A stretch of DNA of 44,251 nucleotides, taken from the NCBI RefSeq assembly GCF_900113045.1, contig NZ_FONY01000002.1, positions 1 to 44,251 of the forward strand, written 5' to 3'. Below are positions 1 through 8,193 of this stretch, one piece after another (position 1 is the first letter of the stretch; each line of letters opens with the position of its first letter). The DNA comes from Thermoflexibacter ruber (GTDB taxonomy: Bacteria > Bacteroidota > Bacteroidia > Cytophagales > Thermoflexibacteraceae). The translations under genes and the position numbers were made by a program. The notes under the pieces are model-generated. The model saw only the letters and a program-made list of their open reading frames with translations. It was not told the DNA's origin and made no database searches.

Positions 1-2
1 AC

Positions 3-671
3 ATCCCTAACTTTTGCTATTTATTTAAACTTTATAACTCAACAACCTATCTTAGATATAAAAAACTTTATATTTTAACTAGCACAATTGGTTACGCAAG
101 CATAAAAATAGATTTTTCGGGCAACGGAAAAGAAGTTTCGGCACAAGTTATTCACTTGCCTAAATTGATGCAAATTACAGAATTAAAGAACCTATTTGAA
201 AGGCAAGGCTATGCCACAGATTTTAAAGTTAATGATTATATCATTGCCCCCGAAATTTTTAATAATATCTATAAAGGTGCTTTGGGAGAGGTAATTGGAA
301 AATACATTTTTGAAAAATATGTTTTACCCAATACTAAGTTACAAGAACTACCCAACGAAATTTTTGAAAGATTTGATTTTGAGTTAGATAAAGGCGTTTT
401 CATTGATTTCAAGTTTTGGAATGAAGAAAATAGCCAAGAGCAACAAACGCAAATTGAGAAAATATTTGGCTTAAAAGTGCCTGATATTCAACAAAAAGGA
501 TTTGAATTTAGTAAAGTTTTCATCATCAATATTTTGGCAGATAGTCGTTTTCCTATCCGAACAAGTCAGAACGGGCAACTCATTGAAGTTCCGTATTTGA
601 TTGACAGCAGTAGTTTTGCGATTGCTGAAAATGTTATTTTTGAATTACGTAACCTTTTAAGCACGAAATAA
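3..671 (+). CDS. Left-truncated protein with PD-(D/E)XK-like nuclease core
   Basis: The frame is open to the left edge, so this is the C-terminal part of a longer protein; an internal TTG at 156 is the first in-frame start-like codon but not a convincing start. The visible part has a conserved-looking helix GALGEVIGKYIFE (candidate catalytic Glu) followed about 50 residues later by a strand FIDFKFW. That E ... D-x-K arrangement is typical of a PD-(D/E)XK restriction-type fold. The remainder is alpha/beta with no membrane segment. The stop codon overlaps the start of the next gene by one base (TAATG), so the two are almost certainly co-translated. I infer a DNA-acting enzyme, perhaps the nuclease end of a helicase-nuclease, in a defence operon. 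The family itself is not recognised with confidence. Confidence 0.6.
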   Translation: MPNFCYLFKLYNSTTYLRYKKLYILTSTIGYASIKIDFSGNGKEVSAQVIHLPKLMQITELKNLFERQGYATDFKVNDYIIAPEIFNNIYKGALGEVIGKYIFEKYVLPNTKLQELPNEIFERFDFELDKGVFIDFKFWNEENSQEQQTQIEKIFGLKVPDIQQKGFEFSKVFIINILADSRFPIRTSQNGQLIEVPYLIDSSSFAIAENVIFELRNLLSTK

Positions 672-2890
672 TGCAGTACAAAACCAACCAATTAGAAAAA
701 ACTGTTTTGTTCTCAAACGAGAACTTTCAACATATTACACAAGATTTTTGGGTATATAAATTCACTACCGTAAATCCGTCCTATCAATATTCTTTGATAG
801 ATGATTTAAAGCAAGATTTACCAAATGTAAAGTCTGTTGTTTATCTGCAAGGCAAGGCTTTTTATACGTTGTTTGAAAAAGCAAAATTCAAAAATGATTT
901 TGAATTAGAAGACAAGATAAAATCAGTTATCAATAACAGTGAGGAAGTACAATTTTCTCAAATCACCAATTTGAGAGATGAAAACGAAATAGACAAATGC
1001 CATTTAGCCCAACTTTTATTCAATAGTTTAGCAAATACTTCATCTAAAAATGCTAAATGCTCAAATATTACAGGTAGTTTATATTGGGTAATAAAAGCAG
1101 TTGAGGCAAAAGAAAAAGAGGATAAAGCCAAAATGACGTGGCAATATATTACCCTGAAATTAGAATTAGACTATCATTTGCACCTAAAAATAGAGGTAAA
1201 AACCTTTTCTAATCTTTTGATGACGGGTAAAATGAATTTTGCCAATAGAAAAACACAGTTAAAAGATTATTTGCAATATGAAATACTTTCGGGCAATATT
1301 CGCAGTATGCGAAGACTAAAAAGTAAGGAATACAATAAAAAACCTGAAACAACGTACATTTTAGCCCAAGCAGACGGCAAGAAAAGCACCGTTTCATTTT
1401 TAGATTTTTCAGATTGGAATAGTTTTGAAATGTCCAAAAGCGGTGTTTTGTATCTTTTTTTGAAAGAAGTACAAGAGCAGTTATCTAAATACATTACGAT
1501 TAAGTTTGTAGAATTACCTTTTAGCCAAGAGAAAACGGAGTTTGATAAACAATTATCAGACAGCGTAAAAGCCAAAATAAAGGAGTTTTACCAAAACAAA
1601 CCTATTGTTATCAATATCGCAGACAGCCTAAAAGACAACCAAGAGGCAAAGCAATTAGCCCAAGATTTGCAAACCTTTCTCACAGACAAAGAACGAGAAT
1701 ATAAAGCAAAGAATGTAACTTTTGGTAATTTATCTGAAAGTGCTTTGAATATTCGTATTATTCGTAGCAAGGAAAATTATGACGAACAAAATGATGAGCA
1801 TTGCAATAAATACCAAAATGGTAAATATAGAAATTTCTTAGTTCATCATATTACCACAGATGACTTTGATATTGAATTAGAAAAAACCAAGAATGGTGAA
1901 ACAAAAAAAATACTTTCAAACCCTGCTATTGATGTGATTTTGAAAGAAAGTTACATCAAAAATGATATTAAGCAAGGGAAAATCACTATTTTGGATTGGA
2001 CTTTTGGCGAGTGGTTATTTATGGGAAAAGAGGAGATAAAAGAAGAAAACCAAAGTAGTAAGGATAAAAAATATGCTTTCCATTTGTTGAAAGTCTTAGA
2101 AAATGGCAATTTAGAATTTACAACTTGCCTACCCGACCAAGTTTTCAGTAATTCCGATTATGAAAGACTGAAATCAATTTATCAAACTTACGATAAATTC
2201 AATGGCAGGGAGTTTTTGAATTGTCTTTTGGTTTCAAACCATCAAGATGTTAACTTGATATTTGAAACACCACGTTTCACTATTCAAGAAATTGAAAAAA
2301 TTGGAGAAAAATTGGAGTTAGAGGCACAAGAAACCGAATTACAAAAAAGCCAAGTATTGGCAATTCTTGAAAAGTTTGTTGCAGAAAATCAAAGTTTTGC
2401 GAGTGATGAAAAGTTACAAAACACTATCAATCACCTAAAAAATTTCAGAGATAAGTTAAGTAAAGACGAGTTAAACAATATTTTTAAGGAACAGGGTTTA
2501 ATCAACCGCACCAAAATCAAAAAAGCCTTTTGCGATTTTTACTATCAAAATTCAGAACAATATTTAGGAAGAAAAGACGTATTGCATCATTTTTTCAAGG
2601 GTAAAGAAGAAATAGAAGAACTATTCGCCTCTAACACAAATATTTATTATCAAAATGAAAATGCAACAGAGGCTTTCTATTTTGTAGGAGTTGTACCCAA
2701 GCAAATACAAACAAGTTTCCAAAATGCAACCAACATTCGCAAAATAAAAGCAGTTAAGAACCTGAAAGGACAACAAAGCCGACTTGTATTTGACCAACTT
2801 TTACAAACAATGGCAGTAGATTTCGTAAAACAAGGAAGTTTGACAGTGCTACCGTTTCCGTTTAAGTACCTGAGAGAGATACAAAAGTAA
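671..2890 (+). CDS. Large protein of unknown family, probable defence-operon partner
   Basis: This 739-aa soluble protein has no signal peptide or membrane segment. I do not recognise a family. Visible parts are an N-terminal alpha/beta region; a beta-rich stretch near residues 155-185 (WQYITLKLELDYHLHLKI); a strand-helix region near 235-285; a Rossmann-like strand near 315 (PIVINIADS); an Arg-rich strand NIRIIRS near 365 followed by YRNFLVHHIT; a helical, charged region around 555-620; and a basic C-terminus. This order loosely recalls prokaryotic Argonaute/pPIWI proteins, including the pPIWI-RE group that travels with a helicase and a restriction-like nuclease, but no canonical DEDX tetrad is visible, so this is only a candidate. 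The 1-base overlap with the preceding nuclease-like gene supports a joint function. Confidence 0.6.
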   Translation: MQYKTNQLEKTVLFSNENFQHITQDFWVYKFTTVNPSYQYSLIDDLKQDLPNVKSVVYLQGKAFYTLFEKAKFKNDFELEDKIKSVINNSEEVQFSQITNLRDENEIDKCHLAQLLFNSLANTSSKNAKCSNITGSLYWVIKAVEAKEKEDKAKMTWQYITLKLELDYHLHLKIEVKTFSNLLMTGKMNFANRKTQLKDYLQYEILSGNIRSMRRLKSKEYNKKPETTYILAQADGKKSTVSFLDFSDWNSFEMSKSGVLYLFLKEVQEQLSKYITIKFVELPFSQEKTEFDKQLSDSVKAKIKEFYQNKPIVINIADSLKDNQEAKQLAQDLQTFLTDKEREYKAKNVTFGNLSESALNIRIIRSKENYDEQNDEHCNKYQNGKYRNFLVHHITTDDFDIELEKTKNGETKKILSNPAIDVILKESYIKNDIKQGKITILDWTFGEWLFMGKEEIKEENQSSKDKKYAFHLLKVLENGNLEFTTCLPDQVFSNSDYERLKSIYQTYDKFNGREFLNCLLVSNHQDVNLIFETPRFTIQEIEKIGEKLELEAQETELQKSQVLAILEKFVAENQSFASDEKLQNTINHLKNFRDKLSKDELNNIFKEQGLINRTKIKKAFCDFYYQNSEQYLGRKDVLHHFFKGKEEIEELFASNTNIYYQNENATEAFYFVGVVPKQIQTSFQNATNIRKIKAVKNLKGQQSRLVFDQLLQTMAVDFVKQGSLTVLPFPFKYLREIQK

Positions 2891-3116
2891 ATGCGTGCAT
2901 CATTGCATTTGTGGCAAGCGGGGCGACAGTGCTTAATTGAAGTTTTGTGCTTTCTATTTACATTTGTGCTTGCCGACAGATTAGTGCTTCTAAGCCCTGC
3001 CTTCGCCAAGCCTTTTCCGTTAGGCACAATTTTAAAAAGCCAAAACAGGGAAAGCAAAACTAAAAATTAGCAGCCTAACTACTGAACAGTTTGAATTTTA
3101 ATCACACTTAAAATAG
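2891..3116. other. Gene-free GC-richer spacer after the defence-like pair
   Basis: No open frame here looks genuine. The stretch 2892-3040 is visibly richer in G and C than its AT-rich surroundings and contains GTTAGGC (about 3024) and its inverse GCCTAAC (3073-3079). Similar GC-rich spacers often sit beside accessory genes in Bacteroidota genomes, from memory and not checked. It may be a dispersed repeat or recombination scar, but only one copy is visible. Confidence 0.3.
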
Positions 3117-3269
3117 TTAGCCCAATGGGAAGACAAATTCATTATTTATGAAAAAGTATTTACCCAAGAGGAAATCAAGATGGATTTAGGAGGCTTGAAC
3201 AAAGGAGCTTATTTTATTGAAATTGAAGATAGTAGAGACAAACAAGTCAGGAAAGTGGTGAAAGAGTAG
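3117..3269 (+). pseudogene. Relic of a type IX secretion C-terminal sorting domain
   Basis: A frame bounded by in-frame stops (3114-3116 and 3267-3269) and lacking a plausible start encodes about 50 residues ending in LNKGAYFIEIED...KQVRKVVKE. This is the typical end of a type A T9SS sorting domain: a 'L-x-x-G-x-Y' turn, an alternating beta strand and a basic terminal strand. No cargo domain precedes it, since the upstream bases are the GC-rich spacer. It is therefore most likely the tail of a deleted secreted protein, with deletion or insertion of the neighbouring accessory genes as the probable cause. A consistent terminator follows at 3298. Confidence 0.55.
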
Positions 3270-3297
3270 AGAAAAAGTTATCAAAAGAAAATAGAGA

Positions 3298-3340
3298 AGC
3301 CCCCACAATGATTTTGGAGATGATTGTGAGGGCTTTTTTT
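3298..3340 (+). terminator. Rho-independent terminator
   Basis: A 12-base stem with one mismatch pairs AGCCCCCACAAT (3298-3309) with ATTGTGAGGGCT (3323-3334), followed on the plus strand by seven T. It lies just after the sorting-domain relic, so it probably terminated that lost gene. It also faces the end of the convergent Uma2 gene. Confidence 0.75.
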
Positions 3341-3351
3341 CTTTGGATAGC

Positions 3352-3837
3352 TTACATAAAAACATCTTCAAACTCTATTTCTAAGTCGTTGGCAAGGTCA
3401 GTAATTTTACCAGAAGAATATACTTTTTGGTTTCTCAAACTATCCTGCACAATTACTATTTTAGTAGAAGGAATGACAATCCAGCAAGATTTTACACCCC
3501 AAGAAAAATAAATTTTAGATTTACTTGTCAAATCAGTCAAAAACTGTTTGGGAGAAAGTATCTCGATAGCGATGAGTGGTGGCGTATCCACATAAATTTG
3601 GTCATCTGCTGCCCAATCTACTTCTTGGGCAGGAAAAACACATACATCTACTACGTATTCTTTTCCATTTACACTTAGCGAAAGTTCTGTATAAGCATCA
3701 AACTTACTTTTATATTTACTTCTGATAGCATAACTAATATTAGACTGTAAACGGGCATGAAATAAACTTGGTATATCTTTGCTTTCATTAAAATCTTCTA
3801 TTTCGTATTTTTCAATCAGGTCTGTGGTCAGTTCCAT
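3352..3837 (-). CDS. Uma2 family endonuclease (DUF820)
   Basis: This 161-aa protein has the Uma2/DUF820 pattern, a PD-(D/E)XK fold: VVDVCVFPAQE (strand carrying the Asp), PPLIAIEILSP (Glu strand), then a Lys-containing segment SKSKIYFSWGVKSCWIVIP and a terminal hydrophobic strand. Family members are about 180-200 aa, so this one is compact but appears complete. The role is unknown; these genes are abundant in cyanobacteria and Bacteroidota and often lie in variable regions. It stands alone, convergent to the upstream operon, with a plus-strand terminator beyond its stop. Confidence 0.85.
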   Translation of the reverse strand: MELTTDLIEKYEIEDFNESKDIPSLFHARLQSNISYAIRSKYKSKFDAYTELSLSVNGKEYVVDVCVFPAQEVDWAADDQIYVDTPPLIAIEILSPKQFLTDLTSKSKIYFSWGVKSCWIVIPSTKIVIVQDSLRNQKVYSSGKITDLANDLEIEFEDVFM

Positions 3838-4243
3838 ACAATTTTCTCATTTTTTGATATTGTTAAGATACAATTATTTTTGCTATGAATCAAGAAAATA
3901 AAAGTTCTTCATAAAAAATTTCTCCTTCCTTGCTCAAAAAATCCAAGGAGATTCCCTTAATCTTGTATTACAAGGGGTAGAGGAGAACCTGATAGCCTCT
4001 GGAGAACATAAACAAAAACAACGGCAAGCAAAGGCAAAACAAAACTCGAGCAAACTCAACACTAACCTTCAACTTTTGTTGTTTGATAGACTAATTATTT
4101 ATTAAAATTCGATAAAGTTTTGGATTTTACATAATTTTGCATAAAATTACCAATTCTTACCACTATTCTCACATATCGCCTATACTGTCTTAGGAACTTC
4201 AATATGTAAAAAATGATTATATATTTACAAGACTAATTTAAGT
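3838..4243. other. Intergenic region with a possible ORF relic
   Basis: This 406-bp stretch separates two divergently transcribed genes. From about 3902 to 4105 one plus frame stays open for some 65 codons (ending ...LLLFDRLIIY, stop TAA 4103-4105) with a basic, Gln/Lys-rich middle, but it has no ATG, GTG or TTG in a sensible place and I do not recognise it. The rest is AT-rich and presumably holds the promoters of the two flanking genes. No RNA gene or strong hairpin is seen. Confidence 0.3.
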
Positions 4244-6214
4244 ATGAAGGAAATTGCTATGGTACGAGGAGCAACAAACACAAGGCAAAATTGGTGTTTA
4301 TGGGGTGTAATTGCTGTTTTGATGCTTGCTTGTAGCCCTAATGCCTTGGACAAGGGCACATCCACATCAAAGCATAAAATCTATTCGGCAGAGGATTTTT
4401 TTAGTACTCCTCATCTCAAAAAACCCATCTTTTCCCCCAATGGAGAAAAGATACTTCTTTCTACCAATAAGAATGGTACTTTTGACGTATTTGAACTTAC
4501 CATAACTACAGGCGAACTCACTCAACTTACAGAATATGCTTCTAAATCGGCTTACGGCATTTCTTACTTCCCCAAAGACGAGCGTTTTTTGTATTCTTTG
4601 GACTTAGGATTAGACGTATCGCACATTTTTGTTCGCAATCTTGATGGAACTTCTACCGATTTGACCCCAGACTCGACAGCGAAAGCCATGTTTATGAAAT
4701 GGAGTGAGGATAAAAAATCTTTTTATTACCTATGCAACAAAAGAGATAATCGTTATTTTGACTTGTATAAATTAGAGATAAAAAGTATTGATAAAAAAGA
4801 TTTACGTTCAATCTTACTTTATGAAAACAAAGAGGGTTACGAAATACAAGGGATAAGCAAAGATGAAAGGTATTTGGCATTGGGCAAACTCTTTAACAGG
4901 AATCAGTCAGATGTTTTCATACATGATAGGCAGACAGGTCAGACTCAAAAAATCGTTGGGGACAACCAAGCATATAACTGGGCAGTAGGAGTGGACAATA
5001 ATGAAAGCAAACTGTATTATCTGACCAACGCCGAAAGCGAGTTTTGCTACCTGAAAAGCTATGACTTTGATACAGAAAAGCATGAGGTCATTGCCAAAGA
5101 AGCATGGGACATCAACTATGTATTTTTCTCCCCCCAAAATACCTACCGAGCATTGCTTATCAATGAAGATGCACAAACCAAGCTAAAAATCTATCGAGAG
5201 GCAGATAATCAACTCATTAAAATTCCAGACCTCCCTTGCGGTGATATTAGTATGTTCAATTTTTCCGAAGATGAAAAAATGTGTTGCTTTATCCTCAATA
5301 CGCCTACTTCGCCTAACGACTTGTATGTTTATGACTTTCAAACCCAGAAAGTTAGAAAAGTCAATATGGGAATAAGCACAGTACTGGACTATAAAAATCT
5401 ATCAGAGCCAGACTTTGTTAAGTTTCCCTCTTTTGACGGCATGGAAATACCTGCGCTGCTTTACAAACCACTTCACCTTAAAGAAAATCAAAAAGTTCCT
5501 GCTTTGGTTTGGGTACATACTCCACTTGGAGGTCAAAATCGCGCTACTTACACGCCTATGATTCAATATCTTGCCAATCAAGGCTATGCAGTTTTAGCAG
5601 TAAATAATAGGGGTAGTTCTGGGTATGGAAAAACCTTTGCTGACGCTGATGAGGGCAAAGTAGGGGAAATTGACCTGAAAGATTTGATAGCAGGCAAGCA
5701 ATTTTTAGAAAAGACAGATTTTGTTGCCAAAGGTAAAATAGGTATTATAGGGGCTGGGGCTTATGGTGGCTACATGTCTTTGTCTGCTTTGACTTTTGCA
5801 CCGACTGAATTTGCCGTAGGGGTGGACTTATTTGGCATTACTAATTGGTTCAGAGTATTTAACAATCTTCCTGCTGCCGCCCAAGCAAGCAAACCTCTGC
5901 TCTACAAAAAAATAGGCAATCCAGCAACAGACTCTATTAGTATATACAATAAATCGCCCCTGTTTTTTGCCAAAGAAATTACCCGACCGCTGATGATAGT
6001 GCAAGGTGCCAATAATCCACGCGTGAACAAATCAGAAACAGACCAAATAATTAACGAGCTAAAAACCAATAAAATACCATACGAATATTTGCTTTTCCCT
6101 GATGAGCCTTACTTTTTCATAAAAAAAGAAAATGAAATTAAAGCTAATAAAGCTATCATCAAGTTCCTGAATAAGTACCTAAGAGGAGAAGTCAAAACCG
6201 AAACTTTGCAATAG
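4244..6214 (+). CDS. S9 (prolyl oligopeptidase)-fold lipoprotein, catalytically degenerate
   Basis: This 656-aa protein begins with a lipoprotein signal (hydrophobic run ending LMLAC), so it is probably anchored in an envelope membrane. Residues about 45-390 form WD40-like/beta-propeller repeats (SPNGEKILLST, SEDKKSFYYL, SKDERYLALG). Residues about 400-656 are an alpha/beta hydrolase domain of the S9 family (dipeptidyl peptidase IV / acylaminoacyl peptidase type). All three catalytic positions are replaced: the nucleophile elbow reads G-A-G-A-Y-G-G-Y (Ala506 for Ser), the acid loop reads G-A-N-N-P-R-V (Asn591 for Asp), and the His loop reads P-D-E-P-Y-F-F (Tyr623 for His). The fold is otherwise complete with no frameshift. 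I infer a pseudo-peptidase with a binding or scaffolding role. Confidence 0.85.
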   Translation: MKEIAMVRGATNTRQNWCLWGVIAVLMLACSPNALDKGTSTSKHKIYSAEDFFSTPHLKKPIFSPNGEKILLSTNKNGTFDVFELTITTGELTQLTEYASKSAYGISYFPKDERFLYSLDLGLDVSHIFVRNLDGTSTDLTPDSTAKAMFMKWSEDKKSFYYLCNKRDNRYFDLYKLEIKSIDKKDLRSILLYENKEGYEIQGISKDERYLALGKLFNRNQSDVFIHDRQTGQTQKIVGDNQAYNWAVGVDNNESKLYYLTNAESEFCYLKSYDFDTEKHEVIAKEAWDINYVFFSPQNTYRALLINEDAQTKLKIYREADNQLIKIPDLPCGDISMFNFSEDEKMCCFILNTPTSPNDLYVYDFQTQKVRKVNMGISTVLDYKNLSEPDFVKFPSFDGMEIPALLYKPLHLKENQKVPALVWVHTPLGGQNRATYTPMIQYLANQGYAVLAVNNRGSSGYGKTFADADEGKVGEIDLKDLIAGKQFLEKTDFVAKGKIGIIGAGAYGGYMSLSALTFAPTEFAVGVDLFGITNWFRVFNNLPAAAQASKPLLYKKIGNPATDSISIYNKSPLFFAKEITRPLMIVQGANNPRVNKSETDQIINELKTNKIPYEYLLFPDEPYFFIKKENEIKANKAIIKFLNKYLRGEVKTETLQ

Positions 6215-6233
6215 CAAAGCAAAACATACACTT

Positions 6234-6860
6234 ATGACAACAAAGCAAAAAGCAAAAGAAATTGCCAAAATCTTAGACCATTACTTCCCCAATCCTCCTA
6301 TTCCTCTACATCACCAAGACGCATATACCTTACTGATTGCAGTATTGCTTTCTGCACAGTGTACTGATGAGCGTGTAAACAAAATTACCCCATTGTTATT
6401 TGCTAAGGCGGACAATCCTTTTGATATGCTAAAACTCAGCGTAGAGGAAATCAGAGAAATAATCAAACCTTGTGGACTTTCTCCCCGCAAATCGCAGGCA
6501 ATTTATGACCTTTCTAAAGTCTTGGTAGAGAAATATGCGGGAAAAGTTCCTAATACCTTTGAGGAGTTAGAAGAACTATCAGGCGTAGGGCATAAGACGG
6601 CTTCGGTAGTCATGTGTCAATGGTATGGCATACCTGCTTTTCCTGTGGATACACACATTCATAGATTAGCGGCACGCTGGGGGCTATCCAATGGCAAAAG
6701 TGTGGAAAAAACAGAAGAAGACTTAAAGAACCTTTTTCCTAAGTCTTCTTGGAACAAATTGCACTTACAAATTATTTATTTTGGACGCAGCTTCTGCCCT
6801 GCTCGCGGACACAAAAAAGAAGAATGTCCTATTTGTAGCAAGTATGGGGTCGCTGACTGA
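6234..6860 (+). CDS. nth: Endonuclease III (DNA glycosylase/AP lyase)
   Basis: This 208-aa enzyme removes oxidised pyrimidines in base-excision repair. It carries the helix-hairpin-helix LSGVGHKTA with the catalytic Lys and the following Asp in PVDTHIHRL. LLSAQCTDERVN near residue 40 is the usual N-terminal signature. The C-terminal iron-sulfur loop is unusual: Cys188, Cys198 and Cys201 are present with nine residues between the first two, and the fourth Cys of the classical C-x6-C-x2-C-x5-C motif is absent because the protein ends seven residues later. The cluster may therefore be missing or differently bound. It begins 19 bases after the S9-like gene and may share its transcript. Confidence 0.93.
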   Translation: MTTKQKAKEIAKILDHYFPNPPIPLHHQDAYTLLIAVLLSAQCTDERVNKITPLLFAKADNPFDMLKLSVEEIREIIKPCGLSPRKSQAIYDLSKVLVEKYAGKVPNTFEELEELSGVGHKTASVVMCQWYGIPAFPVDTHIHRLAARWGLSNGKSVEKTEEDLKNLFPKSSWNKLHLQIIYFGRSFCPARGHKKEECPICSKYGVAD

Positions 6861-6865
6861 GTTAC

Positions 6866-7378
6866 TTACTCTTCTATACTTTCTGTTTGCAAGTAGGGTT
6901 TCCATGTATCATCACCGATACCTGAGAAATCCCGCAAGAATACAACAAAAGAAGGCTTGAAAGGAGCATAAGGCAATCTCATGCCCGCTTCTTCTGGGGT
7001 GTAATCCCCTTTGCGAGCATTACACTTCTTGCACGCTGTAACCAGATTAGTCCACTTAGTTTTTCCACCTCTGGAACGTGGCATGACGTGGTCAATGGTC
7101 AAATCTTCGCGAGAACTGCAATAAACGCATCTATGCCCGTCGCGTTTGAAAATGTTATGACGATTCAACATAACACTTTTATAAGGCATATTCACATAGC
7201 TATACAAGCGAATCACTGATGGCATAGGAAAAGACTGACTGACACTTCGCAAAAAAGTGTTTTCTACTTGATTAACCACCTCTGCCTTATCGAGAAATAC
7301 CAGTAAAAACGCCTTGTAAACGCTACAAACTGTCAAGGCTCGGTAATCTGAATTAAGTACAAGTACTTTTCTTGCCAT
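6866..7378 (-). CDS. HNH endonuclease family protein
   Basis: This 170-aa protein has an N-terminal alpha/beta region (VLVLNSDYRALTV) and a C-terminal HNH nuclease. The nuclease has zinc-binding CVYC and CKKC pairs, the DH of LTIDHVMPRSRGG, and the Asn of WTNLVTACKKCN. This family is conserved as a chromosomal gene in Bacteroidota and cyanobacteria; its cellular role is unsettled. It is convergent with nth, with only 5 bases between stops. A -7 element lies about 30 bases upstream. Confidence 0.88.
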   Translation of the reverse strand: MARKVLVLNSDYRALTVCSVYKAFLLVFLDKAEVVNQVENTFLRSVSQSFPMPSVIRLYSYVNMPYKSVMLNRHNIFKRDGHRCVYCSSREDLTIDHVMPRSRGGKTKWTNLVTACKKCNARKGDYTPEEAGMRLPYAPFKPSFVVFLRDFSGIGDDTWKPYLQTESIEE

Positions 7379-7407
7379 AAGTTTTAGGTTTATAGTTCCT
7401 TTCCCTA

Positions 7408-7415
7408 CAAAGATA
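7408..7415 (-). promoter_or_regulatory. Bacteroidota -7 promoter element (HNH gene)
   Basis: TATCTTTG on the minus strand fits TANNTTTG. It lies about 30 bases before the HNH gene start. No clear TTTG -33 box is seen at the usual spacing. Confidence 0.5.
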
Positions 7416-7611
7416 AAGTTTTATTACAAACTTAATATTAATTTTATGTTAATAATTAAAAGAGTATATCAACTACCAAATTATTGTATTTCAACTATAT
7501 TTTTAGATTTTTAGTTCAAAAGTTACTTTGAAAATTTATAAATTAGTTTTGATTTTCTTCTTCAAACTCGTAAATTAGAGGAAAGTCAAAACTAATTCTA
7601 CTAAAAATCCC

Positions 7612-8124
7612 ATGAAAAAATATTATTTTCTGCTTGTGCTATTCTTAGGGCTAAGCCCATACTTTACAGAAGCACTCGCCCAGACCACCAAAACTGTACC
7701 TCTGAGAGGAATTACCGTACAAAGCGATTTTCTAAAGGATTCGTATTACTACGGCACTAAAAAACTCAATAGTTCTTATGATTTGACTATTCCCTTTATG
7801 GAGATAGGTGACAAAGAAGTAGATAGGCTATTTCAATCTGCTAAAACCATGCGTACGCTCCAAACAGCATCTTCCCTTTTGCCACTTTTATACTTTTCTT
7901 ATGCCTTGAGAAACACAAGCGCACTTTACAATCTTGCTCCTTTTTACTGGGTACTCGGAGGCTCTTTGTCTATCAATATAGGTCTGGGGATATGGGGACG
8001 TGCCAATATCAGAAAAGCGATTCACCGATACAATGAACTGATTATGATTGATAATACCCCACAGGCTATATATGCTATGCCCCAGTTCCAAGGCGTACAT
8101 TTGACTTGGCGATATAAGTTTTAA
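7612..8124 (+). CDS. Small envelope protein, unknown function
   Basis: This 170-aa protein starts with a clear Sec signal (MKKYYFLLVLFLGLSPYFTEALAQ). Residues about 90-108 and 115-135 are hydrophobic and could be two membrane helices, giving a short periplasmic domain, a hairpin in the membrane and a tail. The end (HLTWRYKF) is beta-like with a terminal Phe, which would also fit an outer-membrane-associated protein. I do not recognise a family. It is monocistronic, between the HNH gene and the mutase subunit. Confidence 0.6.
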   Translation: MKKYYFLLVLFLGLSPYFTEALAQTTKTVPLRGITVQSDFLKDSYYYGTKKLNSSYDLTIPFMEIGDKEVDRLFQSAKTMRTLQTASSLLPLLYFSYALRNTSALYNLAPFYWVLGGSLSINIGLGIWGRANIRKAIHRYNELIMIDNTPQAIYAMPQFQGVHLTWRYKF

Positions 8125-8155
8125 AAATCTTGTAAACTAATTTAAGACATTCCCT

Positions 8156-8163
8156 TATCTTTG
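8156..8163 (+). promoter_or_regulatory. -7 promoter element (mutase subunit gene)
   Basis: TATCTTTG fits TANNTTTG, 30 bases before the ATG at 8194. A TTG lies 23 bases further upstream, somewhat wider than usual. Confidence 0.45.
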
Positions 8164-8193
8164 CTTTTATCTTTATAAACGCATATAGACATC

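Noticed and set aside
2677-3057. Minus-strand 126-aa open frame
   Set aside because: It overlaps the end of the 739-aa gene, is Cys/Lys/Arg-rich with no domain, and its composition follows the GC-rich spacer; treated as a shadow.
3024-3079. Integron attC site
   Set aside because: GTTAGGC and GCCTAAC are in the wrong order and too close for a cassette, and there is no integrase or second site.
3902-4105. Small plus-strand gene of about 65 codons
   Set aside because: No usable start codon and no recognisable family; mentioned only as a possible relic.
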